The translations under genes were made by a program, and so were the position numbers. This document shows, piece after piece, positions 1 through 7,052 of a DNA stretch of 12,863 nucleotides (position 1 is the first letter of the stretch; every line of letters begins with the position of its first letter). The notes beneath the pieces are model-generated. The model was not told where the DNA came from and made no database searches. It saw only the letters and a list, made by a program, of their open reading frames with translations. The stretch comes from CAYGUI01 sp964353115 (GTDB lineage Bacteria > Pseudomonadota > Gammaproteobacteria > JAGOUU01), in the NCBI GenBank assembly GCA_964353115.1, contig CAYGUI010000035.1, forward strand, positions 1 to 12,863, read 5' to 3'.

Positions 1-54
1 TCCCGCCTGCGCGGGAATGACGAGGTACTAGATCCCGCCTGTGCGGTAATGACG
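1..54. repeat. Two tandem copies of a short GC-rich palindromic repeat
   Basis: Two 22-nt copies lie at 1-22 and 33-54, 32 nt apart start to start, and differ at two positions. In the first copy CCCGC pairs with GCGGG around a 4-nt CTGC loop. In the second copy two substitutions shorten the stem to about 4 bp. The GC-rich units stand out sharply from the AT-rich surroundings. The type (CCCGCCTGCGCGGG followed by AATGACG) resembles dispersed intergenic palindromes of many proteobacteria. The first copy starts at the window edge, so more copies may lie to the left. There is no T-tract, so it is not an obvious intrinsic terminator. Confidence 0.7.
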
Positions 55-68
55 GCTTAAATTAGTTA

Positions 69-77
69 TGTCATAAT
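69..77 (+). promoter_or_regulatory. Possible extended -10 promoter element of argS
   Basis: TGTCATAAT fits an extended -10 (TGn plus CATAAT) ending 8 nt before the argS ATG. No good -35 is visible; the corresponding positions fall in the palindromic repeat. If it is used, the argS mRNA would be almost leaderless. Confidence 0.25.
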
Positions 78-85
78 ACTGGGTT

Positions 86-1834
86 ATGAAAGACCAAATT
101 AAAAAAATAATAGCGGCTGCTCACGCAAAATTAGTGCAGGAATGGGAATTAGATCAAGCTCAAGATCCTAATATTATTCTTGAAAATACCAAAGATAAAT
201 CTCATGGTGATTTTGCTTGTAACATAGCTTTAATGCTAGCAAAGCCCTACAAGAAAAATCCGCGTGAGATTTCTGAAAAATTAGTATCGTTAATAGAAAA
301 AGAAGATTTAATTGAAAAAATTGAAATTGCAGGCCCAGGATTTATTAACTTTTTTCTAAATTCTGATACTAAATATTCCGTGATTTCTGAGATTTTAGAA
401 TTAAAAGATGCTTATGCAGCACAGAATATTGGCAAAAAACAAAAATTAATTATTGAATTTGTTTCTGCCAATCCAACCGGTCCATTACATGTTGGTCATG
501 GTCGTCATGCAGCATTTGGTGCTAGTGTCGCTAATATTTTAGATAAAGTTGGTTTTGATGTTTATCGTGAATATTACGTCAATGATGGCGGACGACAGAT
601 GAATATTTTAACTTTGAGCATTTGGTTAAGATATTTAGAATTATTTGAAAAACTGCCGGTTTTGCCGCAAAAATGTTATCAAGGTGAATACGTTATTAAT
701 ATTGCCCATGAGCTTCGCAAGCAAAATCATGAAAAATTGGTAGTAGATATTGAGCAGGTTTTTGCAGAAGTTAATAACTTTAATCATGATAGCGATGAAG
801 TTGTCGATCATTTAATACTACAAGCTAAAAAGCTATTAGGTGATAAATATAATATTGTTCATAAATTAGGTCTTGATGATATCTTGGGTGATATTAAACA
901 AGATTTATCTGAGTTTGGTGTTGACTATGATAACTGGTTTTCAGAAAAAACTATGTTTGATAGCAATGCTGTAAAACAAGCATTAGATGTATTACAAAAA
1001 CGTGGTCATTTGTATCAAAAAGATGGCGCTACATGGTTTAAAACAACAGCGTTTGGTGATGAAAAAGATCGTGTAGTCATTCGCTCTAATGGTGATTATA
1101 CTTATTTTTCTCCTGACATCGCTTATCACTTAAATAAACTCGAGCGTGGCTTTAGTAATATCGCAGATATTTTTGGTGCTGATCATCATGGTTATGTACC
1201 ACGTATACAAGCTTGTCTTGATGCTTTAACTGATAAATCTCATACTTTTCATGCCAAGCTAGTTCAGTTTGTATCTTTATTTCGTGGTGATACAAAAGTG
1301 CAGATGTCGACGCGTAGCGGATCATTTGTAACTTTACGTGAGTTACGTGAAGAAGTTGGTAATGATGCAGCGCGCTTTTTTTATATTATGCGTAAAGTTG
1401 ATCAGCCAGTGGATTTTGATATTGATTTAGCCAAATCAAAAAGTAATGAAAATCCAGTTTATTATATTCAATATGCGCACGCCAGAATTTGCAGCGTATT
1501 TAATCAGGCTGATGAAAAAAATATGTTTTGGGATCAAAAAATTGGTGCTCAAAAATTAAATTTATTAAAGCTTGATCATGAGCAAGATATTGTTAGGTTT
1601 TTACTGCAATACCGCCAAGTTGTTGCGCAAGCTGCAGATTATTATGAGCCACATAGATTGGCGCAATATTTACTCGAGTTGGCAACATTATTTCATAGCT
1701 ATTATAATAATTGTATATTCTTAGACGAGAATAGCGATTTGCGTAATGCGCGTTTAAACCTTTGTGCTGCAGTAAGAGAAGTTATTAGATCTGGTTTAAA
1801 ATTATTGGGAGTTAATGCACCACGCAAAATGTAA
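86..1834 (+). CDS. argS: Arginyl-tRNA synthetase
   Basis: This cytoplasmic class I synthetase charges tRNA-Arg with arginine using ATP. At 582 residues it has the usual bacterial length. The N-terminal ArgRS-specific domain covers about residues 1-90, with the HGDFACN block at 40-46. The class I HIGH signature is HVGH at 135-138 within NPTGPLHVGHGR. GADHHGY lies at 364-370. The KMSKS position is occupied by VQMST (405-409), as in other proteobacterial ArgRS where the loop is degenerate. The DALR-type anticodon-binding helical domain fills about 460-582, ending KLLGVNAPRKM. The start at 86 gives the family N-terminus; no strong Shine-Dalgarno is seen, only GGG just before ATG. It lies 23 nt upstream of the SPOR gene, the same order as in many gammaproteobacteria, so the two are probably co-transcribed. 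Confidence 0.97.
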   Translation: MKDQIKKIIAAAHAKLVQEWELDQAQDPNIILENTKDKSHGDFACNIALMLAKPYKKNPREISEKLVSLIEKEDLIEKIEIAGPGFINFFLNSDTKYSVISEILELKDAYAAQNIGKKQKLIIEFVSANPTGPLHVGHGRHAAFGASVANILDKVGFDVYREYYVNDGGRQMNILTLSIWLRYLELFEKLPVLPQKCYQGEYVINIAHELRKQNHEKLVVDIEQVFAEVNNFNHDSDEVVDHLILQAKKLLGDKYNIVHKLGLDDILGDIKQDLSEFGVDYDNWFSEKTMFDSNAVKQALDVLQKRGHLYQKDGATWFKTTAFGDEKDRVVIRSNGDYTYFSPDIAYHLNKLERGFSNIADIFGADHHGYVPRIQACLDALTDKSHTFHAKLVQFVSLFRGDTKVQMSTRSGSFVTLRELREEVGNDAARFFYIMRKVDQPVDFDIDLAKSKSNENPVYYIQYAHARICSVFNQADEKNMFWDQKIGAQKLNLLKLDHEQDIVRFLLQYRQVVAQAADYYEPHRLAQYLLELATLFHSYYNNCIFLDENSDLRNARLNLCAAVREVIRSGLKLLGVNAPRKM

Positions 1835-1857
1835 CAAATGTATAAAAAAGGAATTTT

Positions 1858-2535
1858 ATGAATACAAAAGATTTTGCGAGTAAGGCCGCCTCAAGAGCAA
1901 CTAGTAAATCACGTGGTGCAAGTTTTCTATCTTCAAAACGTAATATTTGGATTATTACTATATCATTTGGTCTGCTGGGGCTTGGTGGAATTTTGTGGTT
2001 ACAGTCTTTTAAGCATAAAAAGCCGCAGCAAGTTTTTGCTGCTAATCGTATAGAGGAAGCAAAAAAAGACCCTGGTCCGCAATATGAATTTTATAAAACT
2101 CTTGAGAAGGGTGAAGTGCGGATGTTAGAGGAAGAGGGACATGTAGTGGAGCAAGAGCATCATAATATTGCTAAAGCTGATCCAATTCCGCAGCCAGTCT
2201 CTGCTCAATCCCATTCTACTCCTCACCATAAAACAAATCATAAGGCAAAAATACCAGCTAAAACACTGGTAAAACAAGAGGTTAATAAAAATCATAAGCA
2301 ATATACATTACAATTAGGATCATTTAAAAAATACCAAGAAGCTGATGAGTTAAAAGCTCGCCTGGCTCTTCAAGGCCAAGAATTATTAATAGAAACAGTG
2401 GTTTTAGCTGATGGGCAAAAATGGTATCGGGTAAAATCACGCCCAGTTAATTCATACCAATTAGCTATCAAAGAGCGCGAACGCTTAAGTAAATCTCACG
2501 TTAACTCTATGATTACTCAGACTGCGGTGGGGTAA
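1858..2535 (+). CDS. SPOR-domain inner-membrane protein, FtsN-like
   Basis: This 225-aa bitopic protein probably binds denuded septal peptidoglycan and helps cell division. Residues 1-28 are basic and cytoplasmic. One transmembrane helix spans about 30-49 (IWIITISFGLLGLGGILWLQ). A periplasmic linker rich in His, Lys, Pro and Gln follows (50-145) and contains QYEFYKTLEKGEV (75-87). That short motif recurs in gammaproteobacterial SPOR proteins encoded beside argS. The SPOR domain is about 148-220, beginning YTLQLGSFKKYQEAD with the typical Q.GSF...A pattern and KWYRV at 188-192. A good Shine-Dalgarno AAGGAA (1848-1853) precedes the ATG, one of the few clear ones in the window. Calling it true FtsN is an inference: SPOR proteins are several per genome, and the N-terminal FtsA-binding part cannot be verified here. 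Confidence 0.88.
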   Translation: MNTKDFASKAASRATSKSRGASFLSSKRNIWIITISFGLLGLGGILWLQSFKHKKPQQVFAANRIEEAKKDPGPQYEFYKTLEKGEVRMLEEEGHVVEQEHHNIAKADPIPQPVSAQSHSTPHHKTNHKAKIPAKTLVKQEVNKNHKQYTLQLGSFKKYQEADELKARLALQGQELLIETVVLADGQKWYRVKSRPVNSYQLAIKERERLSKSHVNSMITQTAVG

Positions 2536-2545
2536 TCCAGCTTCA

Positions 2546-2582
2546 CACTCCGGCGTAGCACGCGCAGTGCGAAGCCGGAGTG
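2546..2582. repeat. GC-rich hairpin after the SPOR gene (terminator or palindromic element)
   Basis: A 9-bp perfect stem CACTCCGGC (2546-2554) pairs with GCCGGAGTG (2574-2582). Inside it, after a 3-nt symmetrical bulge, GCAC (2558-2561) pairs with GTGC (2567-2570) around a 5-nt loop. No run of T follows, so it is not a classical rho-independent terminator. It may still end or stabilise the argS-SPOR transcript, or be a dispersed palindromic repeat. Its GC content contrasts with the flanking AT-rich DNA. Confidence 0.7.
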
Positions 2583-2609
2583 GGCTATTAATCAAACATT
2601 AATCTTAGT

Positions 2610-2637
2610 TTGTTATCATTCAATAAGTTATTAATAT
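2610..2637 (+). promoter_or_regulatory. Possible sigma-70-type promoter for the 738-aa protein gene
   Basis: TTGTTA (2610-2615), a 16-nt spacer and TAATAT (2632-2637) sit about 20 nt before the chosen start. The DNA is AT-rich, so chance matches are common. Confidence 0.3.
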
Positions 2638-2656
2638 TTATATATTGAGAAGAAGT

Positions 2657-4873
2657 ATGCAAACATCTTATTTAAGACCTATAGAATTAAAAGATAGACA
2701 AGAGCTTGTTTTAACAGGTGATATTCCTCGAAGCAAAATTGATCTATTTAGTGATATTGTTGCTGATATTCAAATATTTCTTAAAGATAGAGATAATTTA
2801 TCGTTCTCTATACCGCTACAAACTACTAAAGCAAATACCAGATATGAAGGTATTATTGCTGCAATAGGTAATGTTTTTCCCAAATTAAACAAAGGTTTAA
2901 AAGATGACGATCCAAGAATAATTATATTAGATGAAAGAGAAAAGGATGCGCTTTCTAAAGCAATTTTTTCTGCTGTTACCACTGATTTTGTAAAAGAATT
3001 TTCATCTATAGAGGAAGCGAAAAATCTTCATTCGCGTAAAATGCCAGACGTGTTTTCTGAGCATTTTGCGGAAGTGCAATTTGAAAATGGAGAAATAACA
3101 GCAGAAGAATATTTTAAAATAGTCAATCCTTTTTCAACAAGTTATAAAATTAAAATTATTGATAAAGATACTTTTATAGCCCGTTATTTTAAAGAAGGTT
3201 TTTTAGAAAAAGGTGATGAAAAATATTGTACAGAATTACAAATAAAATATCAGAAAAATGCTGATGGAATATTTCATCCTATTACAACTTATGGTGGATG
3301 TAAATTATTCCCTGTTTCTAAAAGTGATGAAAATGATTATACTTCTCGTGAATTATATGATTTTTATTACGCTCAAGAATTATTAGTTCATCCTACTGAG
3401 AAATATCAGCAAGTAATAGGTTATTTTAATGATATATTTGATCATTCTAAGTCTGATGATGAAAAAGCTAAATCTAAAGGAAGATTAGGTAGCTTCTTGG
3501 AAGGTGAGCCTCATCGTCCTCTTCCAGATTCTGGTATAGAAAAAAAAGATAAAAATGGTGATGATGCATTTTTTACTTTAAAAATAAAAATTAGTGATAC
3601 AAGAACTATTATTTTGCCGATTACTAATTTGCCAGAAGGTGTTTCTAAGAAAGTAGATAAAGAAAATGTAATTTCTTTTCTAGAAATATGGAAAAATTAT
3701 ATAAATACGGAAATTGGTATTGATGATTATTTTAACGTAGAGCAAGTTGTCAAGATTTTTTCTTTTGGTGTTAATCAGCATGTTTGGAGTATTTCAGATA
3801 TTTTTCATTTTAAAGGTGGTTTTAGCTCTGACCTTATTAATTTTATGTCAGAAAATAAAAATAATCATTATGTTATTGAAATAAACAATAGAAATTTATC
3901 AGAAGTAACTGCTCAGCATAATTTTCAAAATAATATGAACAAATCCTTTGTTATTGAGGGAATTCCAGATGAGGATAAAGTTTTTCCTGATGATGAAAGA
4001 ATAATTAAAGTTTCAACAAACATAGATGTTGATTTAAGTGGTGAAAAAATAGCAATTAAAAAAATTACTCATGGGCAATATGTTGATGGAACCGACAAAC
4101 AATTATTAAATAACACCGTTGTTTATGGTCCAAATGGTGAAATAGAATCGATAGAAGAAACATTTGATTTACAAACAGCATCTAAGTGTAATGAATTAGT
4201 TTTAGCAAAAATGAAAGAAGTAGAAAGCCGAGGTAGAAGATATCCTGATACAGCGGTAACAAGCCATACTGCAGTTAGCGTTCCTATAGTTACACAACAA
4301 GAACCTAAAACCCCATTCCACAAAAAACACCCTAAATTAATGGCTGTTTTAGCATTTGGTGGATTAGCCTTAGCAACTATAGGTTCGGGCGCTGCTTTAG
4401 TAGCAACGCTTGGTGTAGCAGCTGCTGTGCCAGCTGGAGCCTTAATTGCTTTTGGAATTGGTGTTGGTATAATTGCTTTGATTGAAAGCATAAAAAGTAA
4501 TAGAAATAAAATGCCAACAACTGTAAGAATAGAAGAAGTAGAGCCATCAAGCGCAGAAGGCAGAGAAGTGCCTGCGGTAACTGCAGCGGAAACTCCTGCT
4601 CCAAGTGCTGAAAGTGAGTCATCAAGCGATGTTAGACCTTTACCAAAACAATCTGAAGTAATAAAGTTTATACAATTACCTCCAGTAACTTCAGCAAGTG
4701 TTGGTCCAAGCCACAGATCTCTTTCTCGTCCAGCAGGAACTTCTTTAAGTTTTAGTGATCAACAATGTAGTTATTTTCCTGGTCCAGATGGATATTATCC
4801 TGATGAAAAAAGACCTGCTGTTGCTAGTATGCCCGTGCAAACGTCACGCAGGGCTGCGACTTCTCCCCAGTAA
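2657..4873 (+). CDS. Unrecognised 738-aa protein with C-terminal membrane hairpin and Ser/Pro/Glu-rich tail
   Basis: I do not recognise this protein. The reading frame can be extended to a TTG at 2645, but the ATG at 2657 is preferred because GAGAAG sits just before it at Shine-Dalgarno distance and would overlap the TTG. Residues 1 to about 555 are soluble, charged and mixed alpha/beta with no known motif that I can see. Two adjacent hydrophobic segments follow (about 561-583 and 586-607), rich in Ala, Gly, Val, Leu and Ile and separated only by a short turn, resembling a membrane hairpin. The last about 130 residues are low-complexity, rich in Ser, Pro, Glu and Ala, and probably disordered. 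There is no N-terminal signal peptide. A long soluble head, a late transmembrane hairpin and a disordered tail are common among host-directed type IV effectors of Legionellales; that role is inference only. Arginine codons are mostly AGA, whereas argS uses many CGT, which hints at a different origin. The 3' end overlaps convergent proS. Confidence 0.8.
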   Translation: MQTSYLRPIELKDRQELVLTGDIPRSKIDLFSDIVADIQIFLKDRDNLSFSIPLQTTKANTRYEGIIAAIGNVFPKLNKGLKDDDPRIIILDEREKDALSKAIFSAVTTDFVKEFSSIEEAKNLHSRKMPDVFSEHFAEVQFENGEITAEEYFKIVNPFSTSYKIKIIDKDTFIARYFKEGFLEKGDEKYCTELQIKYQKNADGIFHPITTYGGCKLFPVSKSDENDYTSRELYDFYYAQELLVHPTEKYQQVIGYFNDIFDHSKSDDEKAKSKGRLGSFLEGEPHRPLPDSGIEKKDKNGDDAFFTLKIKISDTRTIILPITNLPEGVSKKVDKENVISFLEIWKNYINTEIGIDDYFNVEQVVKIFSFGVNQHVWSISDIFHFKGGFSSDLINFMSENKNNHYVIEINNRNLSEVTAQHNFQNNMNKSFVIEGIPDEDKVFPDDERIIKVSTNIDVDLSGEKIAIKKITHGQYVDGTDKQLLNNTVVYGPNGEIESIEETFDLQTASKCNELVLAKMKEVESRGRRYPDTAVTSHTAVSVPIVTQQEPKTPFHKKHPKLMAVLAFGGLALATIGSGAALVATLGVAAAVPAGALIAFGIGVGIIALIESIKSNRNKMPTTVRIEEVEPSSAEGREVPAVTAAETPAPSAESESSSDVRPLPKQSEVIKFIQLPPVTSASVGPSHRSLSRPAGTSLSFSDQQCSYFPGPDGYYPDEKRPAVASMPVQTSRRAATSPQ
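4824..4873. other. 50-nt tail-to-tail overlap of two coding regions
   Basis: The last 50 nt of the rightward 738-aa gene (stop TAA at 4871-4873) are also the last codons of leftward proS (stop TAG read on the minus strand at 4824-4826). The proS side encodes the conserved FARAY C-terminus of its family, so that frame is fixed. The other protein therefore ends in residues dictated by the antisense of proS. There is no room for separate terminators. Confidence 0.85.
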
Positions 4874-6320
4874 AAATACAAGTCCCTAAGTCATCGCGCG
4901 ATTCAAGTTCAATACAACGCGCGGTGGCTTTAAGTTCTTTTAAAAGCTTAGTAACTTCAGGAATGCATTTAGTATAAGCTTTCACAAACCCTGGATTTTT
5001 ATCAGTACTAAATAATTGTTTAAATTCGTCAAGAGACTGGCAAAAAATAGTATTTTTCTCGCGATGCTGTAGGGCTTTTTGATAAATATTATTTTGGATA
5101 TTTTCTAAAACATTTTCAATATTTTCTACAAATTCATCAAATCCTATAGACTTTTTATCGCGCGGCTCGCAGTCCCTGGTACCAACAAAAACGCTATTAT
5201 TTTCTAAATCTCGCGGTCCAATTTCAACGCGAACAGGAATACCTTTTTTAATAGCATCCCAAGACTTTTCGCCAGAGTTTAAATCACGATTGTCGATTTT
5301 AATAATAATTTTTTTATTATTAAAATGTTTTTGTGAAATTTCAGCTTTTAGTTTTTCTGCATATTCTATAACTTTAGCTTTGTCTTCTTCTTTTCTATAT
5401 ATTGGCAAAATAATGATTTGTGTTGGTGCGATTTTTGGTGGTAAAACTAAGCCATTATCATCGCTATGCGTCATAATTAAACCGCCGATTAAGCGTGTTG
5501 AAACTCCCCAAGAAGTTGTCCACACTAGTTTTTGTTGCCCGTCTTTATCTAAATATTTTATATTCGCTGCGGTAGAAAAATTTTGCCCTAAAAAGTGTGA
5601 GGTTCCGGCTTGCAGCGCTTTATTATCTTGCATTAAACCTTCAATGCTGTAAGTATTAATCGCACCAGGAAAACGTTCATCTTCAGTTTTTTCACCGATT
5701 AAAACTGGCATTGCTAAAATATCGCGCGCAAATTCGGCATAAATATTCAGCATGTCTAAAGTTTCTTGAACGGCTTCTTCTTTAGTTGCATGAGCAGTAT
5801 GACCTTCTTGCCATAAAAACTCTGAGGTGCGTAAAAATAAGCGTGTGCGCATTTCCCAGCGCATAACATTGGCCCATTGATTAAGTTTTAGTGGTAAATC
5901 GCGATAAGAATTAATCCATTTTGCCATGCTCTCGCCAATAATAGTTTCACTGGTTGGGCGAATGATTAGTGGCTCTTCAAGTGGTGATGCCGGAATTAAT
6001 TTCCCATCTTTTTCTTCAAGGCGTGAGTGTGTAACTACGGCACATTCTTTTGCAAAACCTTCAACATGACCAGCTTCTTTTTCTAATAAACTAAGTGGGA
6101 TCAGGAGTGGAAAATAGGCATTAACATGGTCAGTTTCTTTAAATTTATCATCCAAAATACGTTGAATGTTTTCCCAAATTGCATAACCCCAAGGTTTGAT
6201 AATCATGCAACCGCGCACTGGCGAATTTTCTGCCAAATCAGCAGCGTTGATTACTTGTTGATACCACTCTGGGTAGTTTTCACTTCTAGTTGGAGTTATT
6301 GCGGTTTTGTTGGAAGACAT
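4824..6320 (-). CDS. proS: Prolyl-tRNA synthetase, archaeal/eukaryotic type
   Basis: This class II cytoplasmic synthetase charges tRNA-Pro. At 498 aa it matches the short archaeal/eukaryotic-type (ProS3) form. It lacks the roughly 180-residue editing insertion of the usual bacterial ProRS and has a C-terminal extension ending in Tyr (FARAY), typical of that type. Visible blocks are KPWGYAIWENIQ (42-53, motif 1 region), RPTSETIIGE (121-130), RWEMRTR (154-160, motif 2), FLWQEGHTAH (168-177), AGTSHFLGQNF (238-248) and GGLIMTHSDDNGLVLPP (279-295, motif 3). The anticodon-binding domain covers about 300-400. In the C-terminal domain, cysteines remain at 452, 469, 481 and 491, but the usual CxxC spacing is broken (CIFTG at 481-485), so zinc binding is doubtful. 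The start at 6318-6320 has no clear Shine-Dalgarno. It is divergent from the toxin-antitoxin operon across 32 nt. Many bacteria carry this form through horizontal transfer. Confidence 0.95.
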   Translation of the reverse strand: MSSNKTAITPTRSENYPEWYQQVINAADLAENSPVRGCMIIKPWGYAIWENIQRILDDKFKETDHVNAYFPLLIPLSLLEKEAGHVEGFAKECAVVTHSRLEEKDGKLIPASPLEEPLIIRPTSETIIGESMAKWINSYRDLPLKLNQWANVMRWEMRTRLFLRTSEFLWQEGHTAHATKEEAVQETLDMLNIYAEFARDILAMPVLIGEKTEDERFPGAINTYSIEGLMQDNKALQAGTSHFLGQNFSTAANIKYLDKDGQQKLVWTTSWGVSTRLIGGLIMTHSDDNGLVLPPKIAPTQIIILPIYRKEEDKAKVIEYAEKLKAEISQKHFNNKKIIIKIDNRDLNSGEKSWDAIKKGIPVRVEIGPRDLENNSVFVGTRDCEPRDKKSIGFDEFVENIENVLENIQNNIYQKALQHREKNTIFCQSLDEFKQLFSTDKNPGFVKAYTKCIPEVTKLLKELKATARCIELESRDDLGTCIFTGEKSQPCVTFARAY

Positions 6321-6323
6321 ATA

Positions 6324-6332
6324 TGTTACAAT
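6324..6332 (+). promoter_or_regulatory. Possible extended -10 element for the mntA-hepT-radA run
   Basis: TGTTACAAT fits an extended -10 (TGn plus TACAAT) about 20 nt before the mntA-like ATG. No well-spaced -35 is evident. The whole divergent spacer (6321-6352) is only 32 nt, so promoters for both directions must overlap each other or the coding ends. Confidence 0.3.
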
Positions 6333-6352
6333 ATTTTATTTAAAATCCTATT

Positions 6353-6646
6353 ATGTTAAATCAATATAAGTTTTTAGACAAGTTAAAACAACTAGATTTT
6401 ATTGACGAGATTTGGTTATTTGGCTCTCGTGCGCGTGAAAATCATAGAGATCGTTCAGATATAGATTTAGCTATAATATGTCCTCGAGCTTCAAGAAGTG
6501 ATTGGAGTAAGGTTTTAGATATAATAAGTGAGCCTGACACTTTATTGCACATAGATTGTATACGTTTCGATGAATTGCGAGAAGGGGATAGATTTAAGGA
6601 AAATATTATTAAACATAAAAAAATATTGTATAAAAGAAATGGATAA
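6353..6646 (+). CDS. mntA: MntA-like minimal nucleotidyltransferase (antitoxin)
   Basis: This 97-aa single-domain protein belongs to the DNA polymerase beta-like nucleotidyltransferase family. The GS-X10-DXD signature is complete: G24, S25, then D36 and D38 within SDIDLA. A likely third carboxylate is D68 in HIDCIRFDEL. In characterised MntA-HepT (type VII) systems, the nucleotidyltransferase neutralises its HEPN partner by transferring AMP groups onto a tyrosine near the HEPN active site. With the catalytic triad present, this copy is predicted to be active. Its stop overlaps the partner start by 8 nt, which implies translational coupling. No Shine-Dalgarno is visible upstream. The older name for such pairs is HI0073/HI0074. 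Whether it works as a toxin-antitoxin in this cell is inferred from the family. Confidence 0.88.
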   Translation: MLNQYKFLDKLKQLDFIDEIWLFGSRARENHRDRSDIDLAIICPRASRSDWSKVLDIISEPDTLLHIDCIRFDELREGDRFKENIIKHKKILYKRNG

Positions 6647-7046
6647 GAAAGATTGGGACGATTATTTTAAGGGTTTGGGGGATGCTATTTCTAGATTGCG
6701 AGAAGCATTATCTCATCCAGAAATAGATCAAGAGATTATTAGAGATGCGGTTATTCAACGATTTGAATTTACTTTAGAATTGTATTGGAAGGTTTTGAGA
6801 AATTTTGTAGCTTATGAAGGTGTTATTACAAAAAGTCCGCGAGAGTCTTTAAGTAAATCATATCAATATCATATAATCAGTAATGAAAAAGCTTGGTTAT
6901 TAATGCTGGAAGACAGAAATAAAACTTCTCATGTATATAAGCAAGAGCTTGCAGAAGAAATTTTTGTAAGAATAAAAGAAGAGTATATTCAGGTTCTTGA
7001 AGATACTTATAAAGATTTAGTCGAAAGATTTAAAAAAATTCAATAA
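6639..7046 (+). CDS. hepT: HepT-like HEPN protein (HI0074-type, toxin partner of MntA)
   Basis: This 135-aa helical protein belongs to the family once called nucleotidyltransferase substrate-binding proteins. The start ATG at 6639 lies inside the end of the mntA-like gene. The frame extends further upstream to 6570, but that would overlap mntA by 77 nt and add residues absent from the family. The HEPN RNase motif RX4HXY is intact: R93, H98 and Y100 in EDRNKTSHVY. The family block ending AEEIFVRIKEEY follows (105-116). In known MntA-HepT pairs, HepT is the toxin, an RNase whose activity is blocked when the motif tyrosine is AMPylated, here predicted to be Y100. The stop is only 6 nt before radA, so the pair appears to head the radA transcript. 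Confidence 0.87.
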   Translation: MDKKDWDDYFKGLGDAISRLREALSHPEIDQEIIRDAVIQRFEFTLELYWKVLRNFVAYEGVITKSPRESLSKSYQYHIISNEKAWLLMLEDRNKTSHVYKQELAEEIFVRIKEEYIQVLEDTYKDLVERFKKIQ

Positions 7047-7052
7047 ATCTTT

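Noticed and set aside
2645..2656. TTG start adding four residues to the 738-aa protein
   Set aside because: The GAGAAG that would serve as ribosome site for the ATG at 2657 overlaps this TTG, so the ATG is preferred.
4123..4625. Minus-strand open frames opposite the Ala/Gly-rich membrane hairpin and tail of the 738-aa gene
   Set aside because: Their protein sequences are low-complexity mirrors (runs of Leu/Gln or Ala/Pro) of the composition on the other strand. They have no start context and no recognisable motif.
5290..5652. Plus-strand open frame inside proS
   Set aside because: It is fully antisense to conserved ProRS motifs and explained by codon composition; its hydrophobic translation looks artefactual.
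6570..6638. Upstream extension of the hepT reading frame
   Set aside because: It would overlap mntA by 77 nt and adds residues not in the family. The ATG at 6639 gives the usual 4-8 nt style overlap and a family-length protein.
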